This document shows positions 1-11,323 of a DNA stretch of 64,000 nt, in pieces. The DNA lies in contig CACRXP010000089.1 of the NCBI GenBank assembly GCA_902702965.1, positions 1,222,330 through 1,286,329 on the forward strand, written 5' to 3'. The translations under genes and the position numbers were made by a program. The stretch's first letter is position 1, and every line of letters begins with the position of its first letter. This stretch comes from Spirometra erinaceieuropaei (Eukaryota; Platyhelminthes; Cestoda; Diphyllobothriidea; Diphyllobothriidae). Below the pieces are notes generated by a model. The model was not told the origin of the DNA, made no database searches, and worked only from the letters and a program-made list of their open reading frames with translations.

Positions 1-355
1 ACCTTTAAGTGTTTCAGTTAATCTAAAGAATTATATTTCGAACCGGAGCTGAGGATTTACTCTCCTGACGCCTCACCAGTTCGGCCGTTTGTACGTTTTA
101 CCAGCAACGAGTCCGGGACATCTATATTGCTGTTTGCAAAGACTACTCACTTGGGGTCAGGTAGTTGTCCCCACGTCGCGCTTAAGAGCTTCCTCCACCT
201 CCAATATTAGTTGCGCATTACCGGGGTACCGTTTACATTTTATCTCAAGATCTTTTATGACATTTAAATGTTTTTTTGCACTCTAGCCTCAATATCACAT
301 CAATTTTCCTCATATTAAGCATTAGGCCAGCGTCTTATTTATATTTGACTCTTTA

Positions 356-1380
356 TTAAGCTTGACAACATCCGAAGGCACTCAACCTATTGCGTTTAGA
401 AATTGAAAAGATGCTCCTTCTATCGAAGATTTGGGTTTGGCTTCTTTGACGTCTCCAGTGGGGTAACGGTGCCGAATCGAGGGCAGTGACACTGAGCTCG
501 TGCGGTGGATGACGAAGAACGCGCCCAAACCACCTCAGCCATCTTTGTTGGGTGCCATGGGTTGTCCTTTCAATGTTGTCGCAGCGAGTGCGGACTGTCT
601 CATGTGAGACCAAACCGATGTACTTCACTCGAAAGATGGTCCTCAAGATATGGTGCCCAAATACCTCCAGTTTTAGCTCCTTCTCTACACTCACAGCCCA
701 TCATTCACAACCATAGAAAGAGACAGTCCGGACAAATACACAGTACACGCTAGTCTTAGTGGCGATGAAGATGACGCTTCGGATCTATAACCATTTTATA
801 ACTCTTGAGAAAACCTGGCGGACAGCATCAATTCTGCTAGTTCGCAGTAGCCCCGCCCCGAGGTATTTAGAACTGTCGACATTTTTAAGTTGACAGCCAT
901 CAATCCCGAACTGTGCCTTCTTTTGGTCAGGGATGCAGTTTGAAAGCATCTCGGTCTTCCCAGCGTTACTGGATAAACCTACCGATTTAGCAACCTTGTT
1001 AACCCGTGACACCATGGATTGCAGATCACCAAAACCTGAAGCTAGTTAGACGATATCCTCGTCCCAGTCAAGATCAGTCAGCCGGTGTCTGTGCAAACTC
1101 AACTCGGTCATCTTCGTGCAGGGCCCTCCTGGGACTCTAGTCAATAGGGTAGTTGAACAGAATGGGCAACAGGATTCAACCTTGTAAAACGTCAGACCTT
1201 ATGCCGAGCTGTGGGGAAAGATTGTTATGCACCAGAACTCGCGCAGTGGTGAAGCAATAACAGGCTTTGGTCATGGCGATGACTTTTGGCGGTACACCAT
1301 CTAGTGCCATTGTCCAGCACAGGGTCTCACGATGGGCGGAATCGAACGCGGCGGCAAAGTCAACAAAAGAGACGGCCGTC
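356..1380 (-). pseudogene. Reverse transcriptase and C-terminal region of LINE family B
   Basis: RT motifs can be read in separate frames. FVDFAAAFDSAHRE lies near 1,320-1,375 (motif A). ILLPILFNYPID lies near 1,140-1,180 (motif B region). RLTDLDWDEDIV lies near 1,050-1,085, where the catalytic YADD box is expected. SSKYLGAGLL follows at 785-1,015. The C-terminal stretch at 356-694 has VFGHHILRTIFRVKY and LRWFGRVLRHPP, a hallmark of this LINE type. The first catalytic Tyr-Ala-Asp is altered to Trp-Asp-Glu, and stops interrupt the frame. Confidence 0.8.
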
Positions 1381-1781
1381 GGTTGCTGGTAGCTGTAGCG
1401 GAACTCAAGAATGCGCGTCAGTGTGAATACATGGTCCGCACATCCACGTGTAACACGGAGTCCAATTTAGTTGGACTACGTCCCCGAGTCAAGCACAGCC
1501 CGGAATCGCTGGAGAAGGACAATAACGAAGATCTTCGCAGCAACGTCGAGAATGCTTATGCCGCGGTAGTTCTTGCATCTCGTCGTATCTTCTTTCTTGA
1601 GGGCAGGTACAAGGACTCCCGAACCCCACTCATCAGGACTAACCTTGTCTCTCCACGCTTGTTCAATCAGGTCATGGAGCCCGGGTGTCAGAATGCCGAC
1701 TTGTAAATGTTAGCGGTTACGTCGTCCTATTCGAGTGCCTTGTTGTCGCGTAGCGTTTGTATGACATCGGCGATGTCTCCT

Positions 1782-2480
1782 TCAGAGGGGGAGTCGCATG
1801 ACACTGCATAGGTTGGAGAGGAAAAAAAGTCCGCTACAGAGGAGAGCAAGGGCGTGCTGGGTTGGGCATCGAAGTTGCGATGGTGCTCGAAGTGTTCCCG
1901 TCAGCGTTTTGTCATTGGCTGAGTAGCCAGCAATAAAGCCGCCGTCCGCGTCACGAACAGAGCCACTCAGTGCAGAGGGCTTACCACTAACTTGACGGAT
2001 AAGTTGGAAGAGTTTTCGAGTGTCACCAACGTTCGGGACCCGTTTCACGGAGGTCGCTACTTCAGCCCAATATTTCTTTCGGTCCTCCCTGGCCGATTTT
2101 ACTGTCATCTTCCGAAGTTGGTGGAAGGAATCATCATTACGGGACCTGGCTCGAGCCGTCTGAGCAGACAACGGCAGAGTTCTTCCGCTGATCCAGTTAC
2201 TGTGGCGTCGCTGGGTATATCCAGGAATTTCCTCATCTGCCCCATAGACTGGTGTCTTCAGTGATGACCACTGGTTACTGCCTTCTCCGTCAGTTTTGGT
2301 CGTAAAACAAGACCGGATTTCTCTGCTCAGGGCCTCATCAGTGCTGGTTTGCTGGATTTTCGCGACATCAATGCGTCTAGAACGTGGCGCTTTTGGCGCG
2401 CATGATAGGGGAACTTTCAAGCGTGTGCGAACGAAGACATGCTCCGGCCCATGGACGTCACCAGTCTTGGTACCGCGCAT
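1782..2480 (-). pseudogene. Endonuclease-to-RT linker of LINE family B
   Basis: A 232-residue minus-strand reading contains VHGPEHVFVRTRLKV, the end of the endonuclease domain, where SDH is normally expected. It is followed by a basic linker region with QTARARSRNDDSF and AREDRKKYWAE, then KLFQLIRQVSGKPSAL, the segment that precedes the RT fingers. After about residue 195 the reading diverges from the family, consistent with a frameshift near 1,900. The plus-strand reading frames over the same interval are antisense shadows. Confidence 0.7.
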
Positions 2481-2572
2481 CGATCTGCTATCATAAACTC
2501 AGCAGCGGAACCTTGAGCTGACTAGTATGTAGTCAATCTGACTGGCCGTATGACCTTCGTTTGAATACCACA

Positions 2573-3200
2573 TCAGCAGACGTTTGTTGCGATGCTGGAA
2601 CACGTGTTGGTGACAGGCAGTCGGTTCTGATCAGCAAGGTTCGGCAATCTCTCGTCATTGTCACATCGAGAACCAAGCCCAAAGCGGCCAGTGAGACTGC
2701 TGTTTGTAGAGTCTCCAGTTCTAGCCCGGCCATTCCAATCACCGGCAACAATCAGCAGATCTCGGCGAGGGAGTCTTTCAACTAATGCTTGCAAGTGCAA
2801 GTAAAACATCTCTTTATCGCGCTGTTCGGCAGCTGAAGTTGGTGCATACACAGAAATGATGGAGGTGTTTTCGGAAGTGACCCTTCAGTCGCACGTAGGT
2901 CATCCGGTCGTTGACTAGTTCCCAAGCAAGTAAAAGGAGGTGCGCTTGTTGTGAGAGGGCGATCGCCACACCGTGTTTACCGGAAGAGACGCGTGGGCCG
3001 CTGGGGTACAGGGCGAAGTGTTAGTCGACCCCAAGGATCTTTTTTTCCGAGAGTCTGAGTCAGGAAGTCAAACTTCAGACGGGCAGAAAACATCTACGTT
3101 GTTTTGATTGAGGCTGCGCGCGGTCAGACTTTGGGAAGCGGGGTCCAGGAACGTTCGCACATTCCAGCATCCAATACCAAGAATCTGTTCCCGATTGAGT
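2573..3200 (-). pseudogene. Endonuclease domain of LINE family B, broken
   Basis: Around 3,110-3,170 the minus strand encodes WNVRTFLDPASQSLTARSL, the N-terminal signature of LINE endonucleases. The 92-residue piece at 2,573-2,851 continues with VYAPTSAAEQRDKE-like sequence and the metal-site segment IVAGDWNGRARTGDS. In an active enzyme this domain nicks target DNA to prime reverse transcription. At least two frame changes separate the pieces, so no enzyme can be made. Confidence 0.75.
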
Positions 3201-3300
3201 AGTACAGCTCACATACTATTCGCCCGCACCACTGGACCAGGGTTTCGGAGTGCGTCGGTCCCCGCGGGCGCCGTAGCACGGGTCGTGATACTGTAGTCGG

Positions 3301-6300
3301 ACATACTTCATGAGGTTTCTTTGGAATTTCGAATACATGCGGGTCCCCAACAGCCGCTTGGATTGTTTGTTCGTGGTTGTTTCCTCTAGCGCTTTGGCTC
3401 AAGAGCCTAGCCACGAAGCAGCGGTGGCAAACAAACTTGTTTAATATCGGTTCACTGTCGCCATATCACAGTGCCGTCATCGGGCTTTACAGCTTTTACT
3501 TCACTCTGTCATTCTACTCGTTAATTTCAAACTACAAGATAACCCCCCCCTTCCTAATGTAACGAGTTACTGAAACTTGCGCGAGGTCGGATAGTCTCAT
3601 CCCAGGTTCCGTTTCGCACTGTCTGTGCGGAGACCGCGTCTCGGGGTCTAAGAGCCTATAGTTCGGGTGACTCGTAAGGCAAAATCAGTCTGTCAAACTG
3701 TCCCACTCACGGTCCACTTTTACCAGCAATTCTTTCTGGCCTTACAGCCATCGCAAAGTACTTTTGGAATACGTCTTCCTCTCCTTGTCTTAATAAAAAT
3801 GCTTATATTGACACCGATTGATAGGCATCCTCATTGAAAGGTCGTCAAGCGGGGGATTGCAATTCTGCACGGTGCCGAGCAAGACAACGCGCTAACCCTT
3901 ACACAATGGTACTGGAGACGTCTCAAAGACGACCGTTGTCTACATCAGGCCAGCGGAAACTAGTTTTTGGTCAACAGGATGTCTGCTTTCTAGACTGCTT
4001 TGTAGTGGGGCGAACGGTGAATTTTATTTCCCGCACCCTAGGTTATTTTTCATGTGGCCAAACTCCCCGACTGTCTTGTGCCTGTATGTCTGCTCAACAT
4101 GTCTAAGTCAGCAGATGTTCAAACCCCTAGGCACGGTTTTAGTTAAGGTGCACAGGCAGTTGTTTCCTTCAGTTGTTCATGTGACTGCTCCACCGAAATA
4201 GTAGATCCCAAACCTGGGTCCTCTAAACAATGATCAGCCAGATAACTTCGCTGGAAACTAAACAATAGGTTCAGCAATGAACCCCCGCAGCTGTGTCTTG
4301 CAGCGGTAGAATATCAACGAAGCGCGTGTCTGCGCCGTCAAGTATGGCATGTCGTTCAACCTCTGCCTGTTGGCACTATGAATTTTACGCAGTTATTCCT
4401 CTGTGGCTGATGGACTTCAGCACAAGTATTCTTATCGAATTTCTGTCTTGAGTCCAAAAGTCTCGAGCAGACTGATTTGCTCCAAGTTAGCGATTTATTT
4501 CTGAGGAAATTAAAACGCTTCATTATAATATTTTTGTTTTGATAGTGACGGCGTTTCGAATAGAATCAACCAGAGACCGCGTCATTTAAGCAACCTACAA
4601 TGCAGCCTGCAGCAGATCTATTAGTCATCCGAGAGCGTTGCCGACCGAAGCACTGCTTGTGTATGCCAATCCTGTGTAGGAATATACATGTTTGCGGAAG
4701 GATAATTAGCTGCAGGGTCAGCCGACACCTGCGTAACTGGCAACTACAGTCGGAAAATAAAGCACGTCGTTCCTCTATTGAGAGGTACTTCCTAGATGAC
4801 GGACATGCCGCTGACTAAAAGACGTTCTAAGGCCTCATTTGTGCCCCAACAACTGGGAAACTGCGTCACTCATGCTGCATGTGCTAACGAGAAGTCGTAA
4901 GATTCTGAAAAATGAGCGTCAGAAGGTAAAACCTATTGTATCCTTTCCAAAAAATATAACCTATGCAAGCATCGAAAATTGATGGAATAAATAAGTGTTA
5001 GTGGAGTTCCTACTCTAAGTACGATTGGTCCTGGAAGCCAGACAAATTCGCAGCCGGCAGCCATCTTGCCATCGTATAGGTATTAACTTGAGCTTGCCGC
5101 ATTGATCACCTAAAAAGCAACTTGAATAACCGCTTTGGCCGCAGTGAATGCGTCAGGAAAATTTTGGTCTACGGTAGGTTAATTATAAACAAATAAGTTA
5201 ATTTAATTGCTACTCCAATTTGTGTTTTAACTACTCCAAAACCTTCACAGTGATGAAAAACCAATTATTTGAGAGCTGTTGAAATACTCGCACATACTGG
5301 TTCTGGATGATTCACGTTTACGACGTTGAAGTTGTGGAATATTATCTTCATTTTCGTTTCGGCGAAATATATTTCCACCGTAATTGAGCTACGGTCGTCT
5401 TCAGTCGTTTTTCCGAAACAGGCGATAGTGGCAGAACAGGACCCCCTTTTCCCTTTTACTTTGTGCCTCAATACGACTACAAGAACATCGACGAATCATA
5501 GGGTCGTTCTGGCCATTCTTCTGCGGTTTCTGTTTAATACACCAATGTTACTCTGAGTATATACATTGGCCAGCATTTTCGGAGCGAAGCCCACTGGAGG
5601 TCTTCATAAGCTCCAAATATCCTGTGTCTGTTGTCTCCGGCAATTCTCGAGTTATTTAAAATCGCGGGACCCACTTGCGCCGTAATCTTTATTCGGATTT
5701 AATCGCTCCTCTCGGCGCCGTTGTTTCTCATCAAGTTCCATCAAGGCGCGTGGTAAGCAATTCTCCTGTCGACCGTGGCTCGCCAGACGTTGATTTCTCA
5801 GGGCGACTTGCTGAAGGTATATTTTCCTAAATTACCTAGGTCCGAAGTTGGACGTCTTCATACACTTCTCCAGCACACTACATGAAACTTCCAGGATGGC
5901 CGGGTTTGCTGCCATTGGGGCGTTTTGGAAGGGCATCCAAACCACCCTAGTATGCCGCGATTACCAACGAAAACTCTACAGGGGACATGGGGACGCACTA
6001 GAAGGGGATGTTGAGAAAGTGCTTTCAGTCGCCGGACAAGTGTTCCGTAGTCGATTACGGAGTGGTTATCGTCTGAGCCTCTACCACTAGCAAAAGGAAA
6101 TAAGTTGCCTTGGCTACGGTGCCTGCGGCAGCTGTGGCATTCGATCAGAGCCCACTGAGCGCGTACTCGTGTGGTGTCCTCATCCATTGCATCCTGAACT
6201 CAGACGGGGTCGTGCGCGAGGCTAATTCTAATCAACGAGGGACGCTGATTGATCGGGAAGGGTGGCAAAATCTTGATATTGCCAAACCACCTAGCATTTG

Positions 6301-7074
6301 CATTTGATAACGCTCACAACTTATCCCCTGTCTTTATCAGAGTGCTCGCTATCAGTCACAGGACAACTTCCAGAGGGCAAAACCCAGCACCAATTCCCTT
6401 ACGGCTCATATTTAAGGCCAAAACATCTCTTTGCATCGATACATATATCAAACGCCCTCGAGGACTCTTCAACACCTGATTTAAGTGTATCGGTTCCGGA
6501 CTTATGCCATCTTTTTACTTATTGTTGTCTTACCTCCTTTCGTTCTGAGAGTATTCTCACGCATTGATGCAGAAGACGCATAAATCATCATCACGTCGCC
6601 ATCTGAGGTGAGCAGTTATAAACGGATGACCAATGCGTTACCAACGAGCTGTTCGGAAAGGTTTCGAGGTCAGTGGGAAAAAGGCTAAGTCCACGATGAC
6701 GTCATGGCGAGCGGGTAATTGTGAATAGTCATCCGGCGTCCAACGAACTGGGAGCCTTCAACCAACTTCGAGTCACGGAAACTGCAGGGTCTGCACGAAA
6801 TGCATTTACGCATGAAGGCCCGATTTTCTATCGTCCTTGCTGGGCCTTAATGGGGGTTATTTCAGATTTGCGGAAGTTTGGGTATATCTGTAGGCTACCT
6901 GGAAGGCTTTATTGACGCCCGCAAGATGAACATTCTGTGCCAAGTAGTTGCAGATTAAACTGTTGACTGTCTTCGATTAGCATTTTTCTAGCAATGTTGG
7001 CAGGCATTCTCGTACACTTGTGAACAATGCATTACATGGGTTGTACAGTATATCGTACTTGACTGAACGGGTAC
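3301..7074. other. No gene recognised
   Basis: Open readings here are short (the longest about 110 residues, at 5,858-6,187 minus) and none matches a family I recognise. Some GC-richer stretches near 5,850-6,200 may be unplaced transposon sequence. The rest is AT-moderate and looks noncoding. Confidence 0.5.
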
Positions 7075-7210
7075 TAGCTGAAAGCCCAGACACGTGTTTC
7101 GCCAATATTCTGCCACTGCAGGCACAGCTGCGAGGGGTTCGGCTCACCAGTGAGTTCCCCAGCGTTCCCTGTGTGCTTTCTGGTAGATACTGGGTTCGAG
7201 CGAGAATTCA
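7075..7210 (+). repeat. Dispersed repeat R1, copy 1
   Basis: This stretch aligns by eye, in the same orientation, with 62,045-62,190. Both share CAGACACG near the start, the identical core GCGAGGGGTTCGGCTCA, then CCCAGC and AGTGTTT/GTGTGCTTT blocks at similar spacing. Similarity is roughly two thirds to three quarters. The open reading of 152 residues that runs across this copy (7,020-7,478) has no family resemblance and is probably chance. The type of element is unknown. Confidence 0.5.
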
Positions 7211-8049
7211 CAACATCAGACGAACCGAGCTCTTGTTCCAACGATCGTGCCTCCTCCACGACTGCCTCCTGGAACACGCGTCTTCGCTTCTACTGGTAAT
7301 TGTGCTTTTGTCGGCCAGCACCAATGTCAGTTTAGCCAAATCCAGATTCCACGACGCCCTATCCAGCACTACCCATGCTCTGAAATCGACGGCTTCCTAC
7401 TCAGTGATCGTTTTCCAGATTGTGTTATATTCCCAAACACGGAAGACCGTCGAACACATCATTCTCTCGAGGTCTTAAGTAAGGACATCCACCTATATCT
7501 TCATTTCGCCACTTAGTACGTCCCTTTAGTGTTGTACGCACTTGTTATATAGGCCGGATGACAGAGTTGTAAGTACGTCAGATACTCAAACCTTACCAGT
7601 ATGTCGCATTTATGAGCCAAAGTTCTGTCCAACTGGCGCATTTCCATTGCCCGACATCCGAGCGCCAGCGTGAGTAGACCCCGCGCGAATTGGCGGAACG
7701 TTGCGTACAAGTGTTACGGAGAACCTCTCTAGGAGATAACAAGCGAAAGGCACCCTTGAGAACAAACGATGCGTTCTACGTGATTGGGAAACAACCAGCT
7801 ATCCAGAAAGAATACGAGACGCGGCCGGCAAGTGCGCGAATGCGAAAATAAGTTTGAGGGAGGAGCCGGAGGAAAAGTCAGCTTTCAAACAGTCCACGGG
7901 TCCCGTTTGCAGTACAGTCATCCGTCGAAGGAAGACTACAGGCAAAAGGCACAATCTATCCCACTAACTATTCAGCTTGGGCAGTGAAGAAACCCGGTGG
8001 ACAAATACACGAGAGTTTGCCCGTCGGTTTCGACGATGTCCACCGTGTG
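7211..8049. other. No gene recognised
   Basis: Only short open readings without family resemblance. The sequence is moderately GC-rich between 7,600 and 8,050 and may belong to the repeat that follows. Confidence 0.4.
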
Positions 8050-8170
8050 CTCCACAGCAAGGCGGAGCAGGGACGATGACTTGTGCGCGAGTTAGTTTAT
8101 AGTGATAGTAGACTTGCACAGTATCCCCCGTACTCTCTCTTCCCCACTCCCCACCTGGACTCGGTGCCAA
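8050..8170 (+). repeat. Dispersed repeat R2, copy 1
   Basis: Resembles 38,330-38,430 in the same orientation. Shared blocks are GCAGGGACGAT-ACTTG-GCG, CAGTATC and CCGTACTCTCTCTTC, with an insertion of about 20 bases in this copy between the first and second blocks. It sits just outside the 3' LTR of the BEL element, while the second copy adjoins a family A LINE fragment. It may be part of an unrecognised element end. Confidence 0.45.
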
Positions 8171-8309
8171 GACAGAGTCAAGAAGACCGGAGGTGAAGGA
8201 GGGCGCAGGTGTCTGGCACGGCCAAAGCCGCACTTAGGCGTGTCACCACACCCCCTGTGCAGAATTCTTGGTAAATTGAGTCATGCGTATAAGCCAAAAC
8301 AGATTTCGG

Positions 8310-8585
8310 TCTATATACGGTACTATTGATAGAATAAGGTAATAATAACAAACGTACAAACCTCAACAATGGATACCCTAGACAAAGAATTCCTTTGTTA
8401 CTGTTCGAGCAAATCGAATTCCGAGCTCAAAGTCAGAATACAAGAACTAGATAATTAAAAGGACGCTGATCAGGCTCGAAAAAGGGTTACAAAAAGGGAG
8501 GAGGGAATGTCAACAGGGGCCAAATCTGGAAGCACTTGCGAGGAGGGTGTGGAGAATTCCAAATGTTGACTAGCTGGATACAACA
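8310..8585 (-). repeat. 3' LTR of the BEL/Pao element
   Basis: Aligned with 14,202-14,478 over its whole length, with scattered substitutions and one- or two-base indels. Shared landmarks are GGTACTATTGA, TTCCTTTGTTACTGTTCG and GGATACAACA. Its outer end reads TC where the other copy has TG, a likely mutation of the terminal TG. The LTR ends in ACA. Confidence 0.9.
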
Positions 8586-8606
8586 CTGCCCGCCAATTCT
8601 CCACGT
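8586..8606 (-). other. Probable polypurine tract of the BEL/Pao element
   Basis: On the element strand the bases immediately before the 3' LTR read GAGAATTGGCGGGCAG. This purine-rich run directly abuts the LTR, where plus-strand priming occurs in LTR elements. Assignment is by position and composition. Confidence 0.5.
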
Positions 8607-8624
8607 CTGGCTCTTGATAACAAA

Positions 8625-9700
8625 CTACGGGTTTGGAGGTATACGACTGCTCTGACCCTCAAGTGGACAAATCTTTCTAACGTCCCTTTTGAAAAGACCG
8701 CCTGCCGTTCTAATATATACCGTCCTAACGAGGCCGTCACGACGCTTTTCGCACGTATCTATTATTCCTAACGGCCAATTCTCACGAGGTGTGCGCTCTT
8801 CAGAAACTAAAACAGCATCACCTGGTTTCAGTTCCGCGACTTTTCTTAACCATTTTGCTGTTTTCTGGAGACTTGGGAGATATTGTTTTACCCATCGTCT
8901 CCAGAACACGCCAGAGAGATAGTGTACTTGTTTCCATCCAACGTGGTACCATGCCACCAATTTGTCACTGCAAAGCAGCACTGAACAGTTCCACACCAAC
9001 AATAAGCTATTCGAGGTAAGCGGTTCCAAGTCGTTGCTGTCTGATGTTAGCGAGACAAGCGGTCTATTGATATACGTTCAGCCTGCACGAAGAGGGTGCC
9101 GAGCTGTTCGTCAGTTAGAGACTGTTCCTTACAGAGAGCAAGAAGAATCCGTCGTAGAGACATGGCCATGCATTCCCAGATGCCTCTCCGATGGCTGGCA
9201 GCGGGTGGGCTAAAATGCCACTGTATCTCTAGAGTTAACAGTTGGTCCGACACTCTCTTTTGGTCCCAATTGTGTACGTCCTTTCGGAGTCCCTATACTG
9301 CTCCAACAAAATTGGTTCCCTTGTCACTGTAGACGTCAGTGGTACGTCCGCGTCTACTCACGAATCTCATCAGACACTGAATGGGAGAATTCGTGGTCAG
9401 GCTGGCGGCTATCTCAAGATGAGCTGCTCACGTCTGTAAGCAGCCAAACACACAACCATAGCGTTTCTCAGAAGATCGTACACGTTTGACCATCAACGGA
9501 CCAGAATAGTCCACCCCAACGCACTTGAAAGGATACCAGCCGACTTCTGTTCTATTTAAAGGAAGCGGGGACCTCATCTGCCCCTGAAGTTGTCGAAATT
9601 TGCGTCTGCAAAGTAGACATCTACCGATGACATGTTTGACAGAAGCGGTTCCTTTTAGAATCCAAAATTTTTGACGGATTGAACCTAGAACTTGGGTTCA
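8625..9700 (-). pseudogene. BEL/Pao integrase core and DUF5641-like C-terminus
   Basis: From right to left the minus strand gives FKCVGVDYSGPLMVK near 9,485-9,530 (first catalytic Asp), SDKGTNFVGA near 9,290-9,330 (second Asp) and IQWHFSPPAASHRRGIWE near 9,170-9,220 (catalytic Glu). All three members of the D,D,E triad are therefore visible, but in shifted frames. The last 134-residue reading (8,625-9,029) has VFWRRWVKQYLPSL, LKPGDAVLV and PRENWPLGII, typical of the DUF5641 region that ends BEL/Pao Pol proteins. The frame change near 9,030 makes it nonfunctional. Confidence 0.85.
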
Positions 9701-9726
9701 GTTCAGTTCAGTTCAGTTTATTTGAG
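9695..9726. repeat. Short TTCAG tandem repeat abutting the assembly gap
   Basis: Five copies of a GTTCA/CAGTT pentamer run into TTATTTGAG and then the N run. The repeat interrupts the integrase region of the BEL element, so the gap may hide an expanded microsatellite or a nested insertion. Confidence 0.7.
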
Positions 9727-9941
9727 NNNNNNNNNNNNNNNNNNNNNNNNNNNNNNNNNNNNNNNNNNNNNNNNNNNNNNNNNNNNNNNNNNNNNNNNNN
9801 NNNNNNNNNNNNNNNNNNNNNNNNNNNNNNNNNNNNNNNNNNNNNNNNNNNNNNNNNNNNNNNNNNNNNNNNNNNNNNNNNNNNNNNNNNNNNNNNNNNN
9901 NNNNNNNNNNNNNNNNNNNNNNNNNNNNNNNNNNNNNNNNN
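9727..9941. other. Assembly gap (215 N)
   Basis: A run of 215 undetermined bases lies inside the BEL/Pao integrase. Its true length is unknown, so frames on either side cannot be compared. Confidence 1.
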
Positions 9942-9952
9942 ATCGCTTCGAC

Positions 9953-10801
9953 CTAGGGGGGGTAGACATTGCCTTCCAATTCATGAAAGTAATGTATGAT
10001 TACTTCCGTCGGGGGATGATTGTATGGGAGGATTGAAGGGTGTTTTAACGACTCACAAAAATTTGAGTAGTTCAGGCGGCCACCAACGCACATTACTCCT
10101 TCAATTAAAACCGGAAATAACTTTCTCAGGCCAATATTTCTCACGGACTTTCTTTTCTGGTAATCTGCTGGTGTTGACTGCAGACTATCCAATTCATCTA
10201 AAAAGCGCTTCCTTTGTATAAGCTTTATCAAGCTAATGCTAACTTTGTGCATTTCGGATACTCGGATAGGACCCAGCATCAGCGTCGCCTGAGGTGCCTT
10301 GCCAGTGGTGACTCTGACGTACTGCTTGAAACGCAGGAGCCAGACCACAGCCCTTTGTAGCCTTGTCCAACTCGAAAAACGCATGACTAATTTGCCTAAA
10401 CCATCACATTGATTTAATACATGAACTTGGGCTGTTGTCCTCTTGAATTCCAAGTCTTCAGGTTGTCCTACTGGAGCTTGTACAAGCCGTTCGCTTTCAG
10501 GTTAAACCAAAAATGCCGGCCTGTCCAACCATCTACGTACAAGGGCAAAGTTGCACGTACCTCGAGAAGCATTGTCTGCTGGGTTGACGTCCGAACTCAT
10601 GTATCTCCATTGAGAGGTTGCAGACAGATCATGTTTAACTGTCAGTCGGTTGGCCACAAATGTGCAGAACCTGGTTGATTCATTGCGTATATAATAAAGG
10701 GCTATCATAGCGTCGGTCCAGAAAGTTATTGTTTGGAAGTACCTGTCGGCGCTTGACCGTGTGAGATCAGCCACGCGCACAGCCAGAGTAGCAGCTGTCA
10801 A
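9953..10801 (-). pseudogene. BEL/Pao RNase H and integrase N-terminal region
   Basis: The 99-residue reading at 10,502-10,801 carries FWTDAMIALYYIRNES and VNPADNASRG, the RNase H region of BEL/Pao Pol, where DS.T/V and the NPAD.ASRG box are typical. The 166-residue reading at 9,953-10,453 has KLFPVLIEGVMCVGGRL and HPSILPYNHPPTEVIIHYFH, the H2C2 region that precedes the integrase core. Both are in the same frame as the RT fragment at 11,324-11,539, with a stop between them. The integrase core follows across the gap. Confidence 0.85.
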
Positions 10802-11323
10802 CTCTAAATGTGGTATAGAGACGGCTTTGAGGGGTGCAACAGTGCTTTCAAATAAATGAGTGAGCAGTGTAGATTTCCTGTGTCGTTAATAAAGCGAGCA
10901 TATACTACTGCACTGTATGCCACTTCCGAGGCATCTCAAAACACGTGCAGTTCGACTCTCATCGGATCGCTTATATCTTTGGGCTTTAGACATCGGGCTA
11001 GCTGAAAAGTCTTCAGGTTCCGTAAATTAGAGATCCCGTTTTCCCAACGAAAGCTCTCGATGCCAGATAGTTGTTCATTCCAATTCAGTCCGTTTTTGCA
11101 TAAGGATTGCAGTAAACACTTCCCTGGTATCAGCCAAGGCTAAACGAAGCCCAGAGGGTTATAAAGTGAGACAAAATACCCCTACGAGTGAACGGTTTTG
11201 TGGGCATATTGAAAATTGATCATCAGAATATCGGAATACGTATCCCACTGCAGCCCGAAAGTTCGTTCAGTAGGTAGGGGGTTGACGGCAATATCTCGCA
11301 TACCAGAAGAACGTTCAGTCGCA

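Larger units (their letters stand above)
300..3300 (-). mobile_element. Decayed RTE-like non-LTR retrotransposon (LINE family B)
   Basis: Reading the minus strand from about 3,200 down to 350 gives, in order, the start of an apurinic-type endonuclease, a linker, a reverse transcriptase and the C-terminal region typical of RTE-like LINEs. The pieces lie in different frames with many stops, so this is a dead copy. Domain order and length of about 3 kb fit one nearly complete ORF2-like protein. The RTE-like assignment is from remembered family resemblance; Jockey/CR1 relatives were not excluded. No poly-A tail or target-site duplication was recognised. Confidence 0.8.

Noticed and set aside
7020..7478. 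152-residue plus-strand reading
   Set aside because: Crosses dispersed repeat R1 and has no recognisable domain, conserved start context or splice structure.
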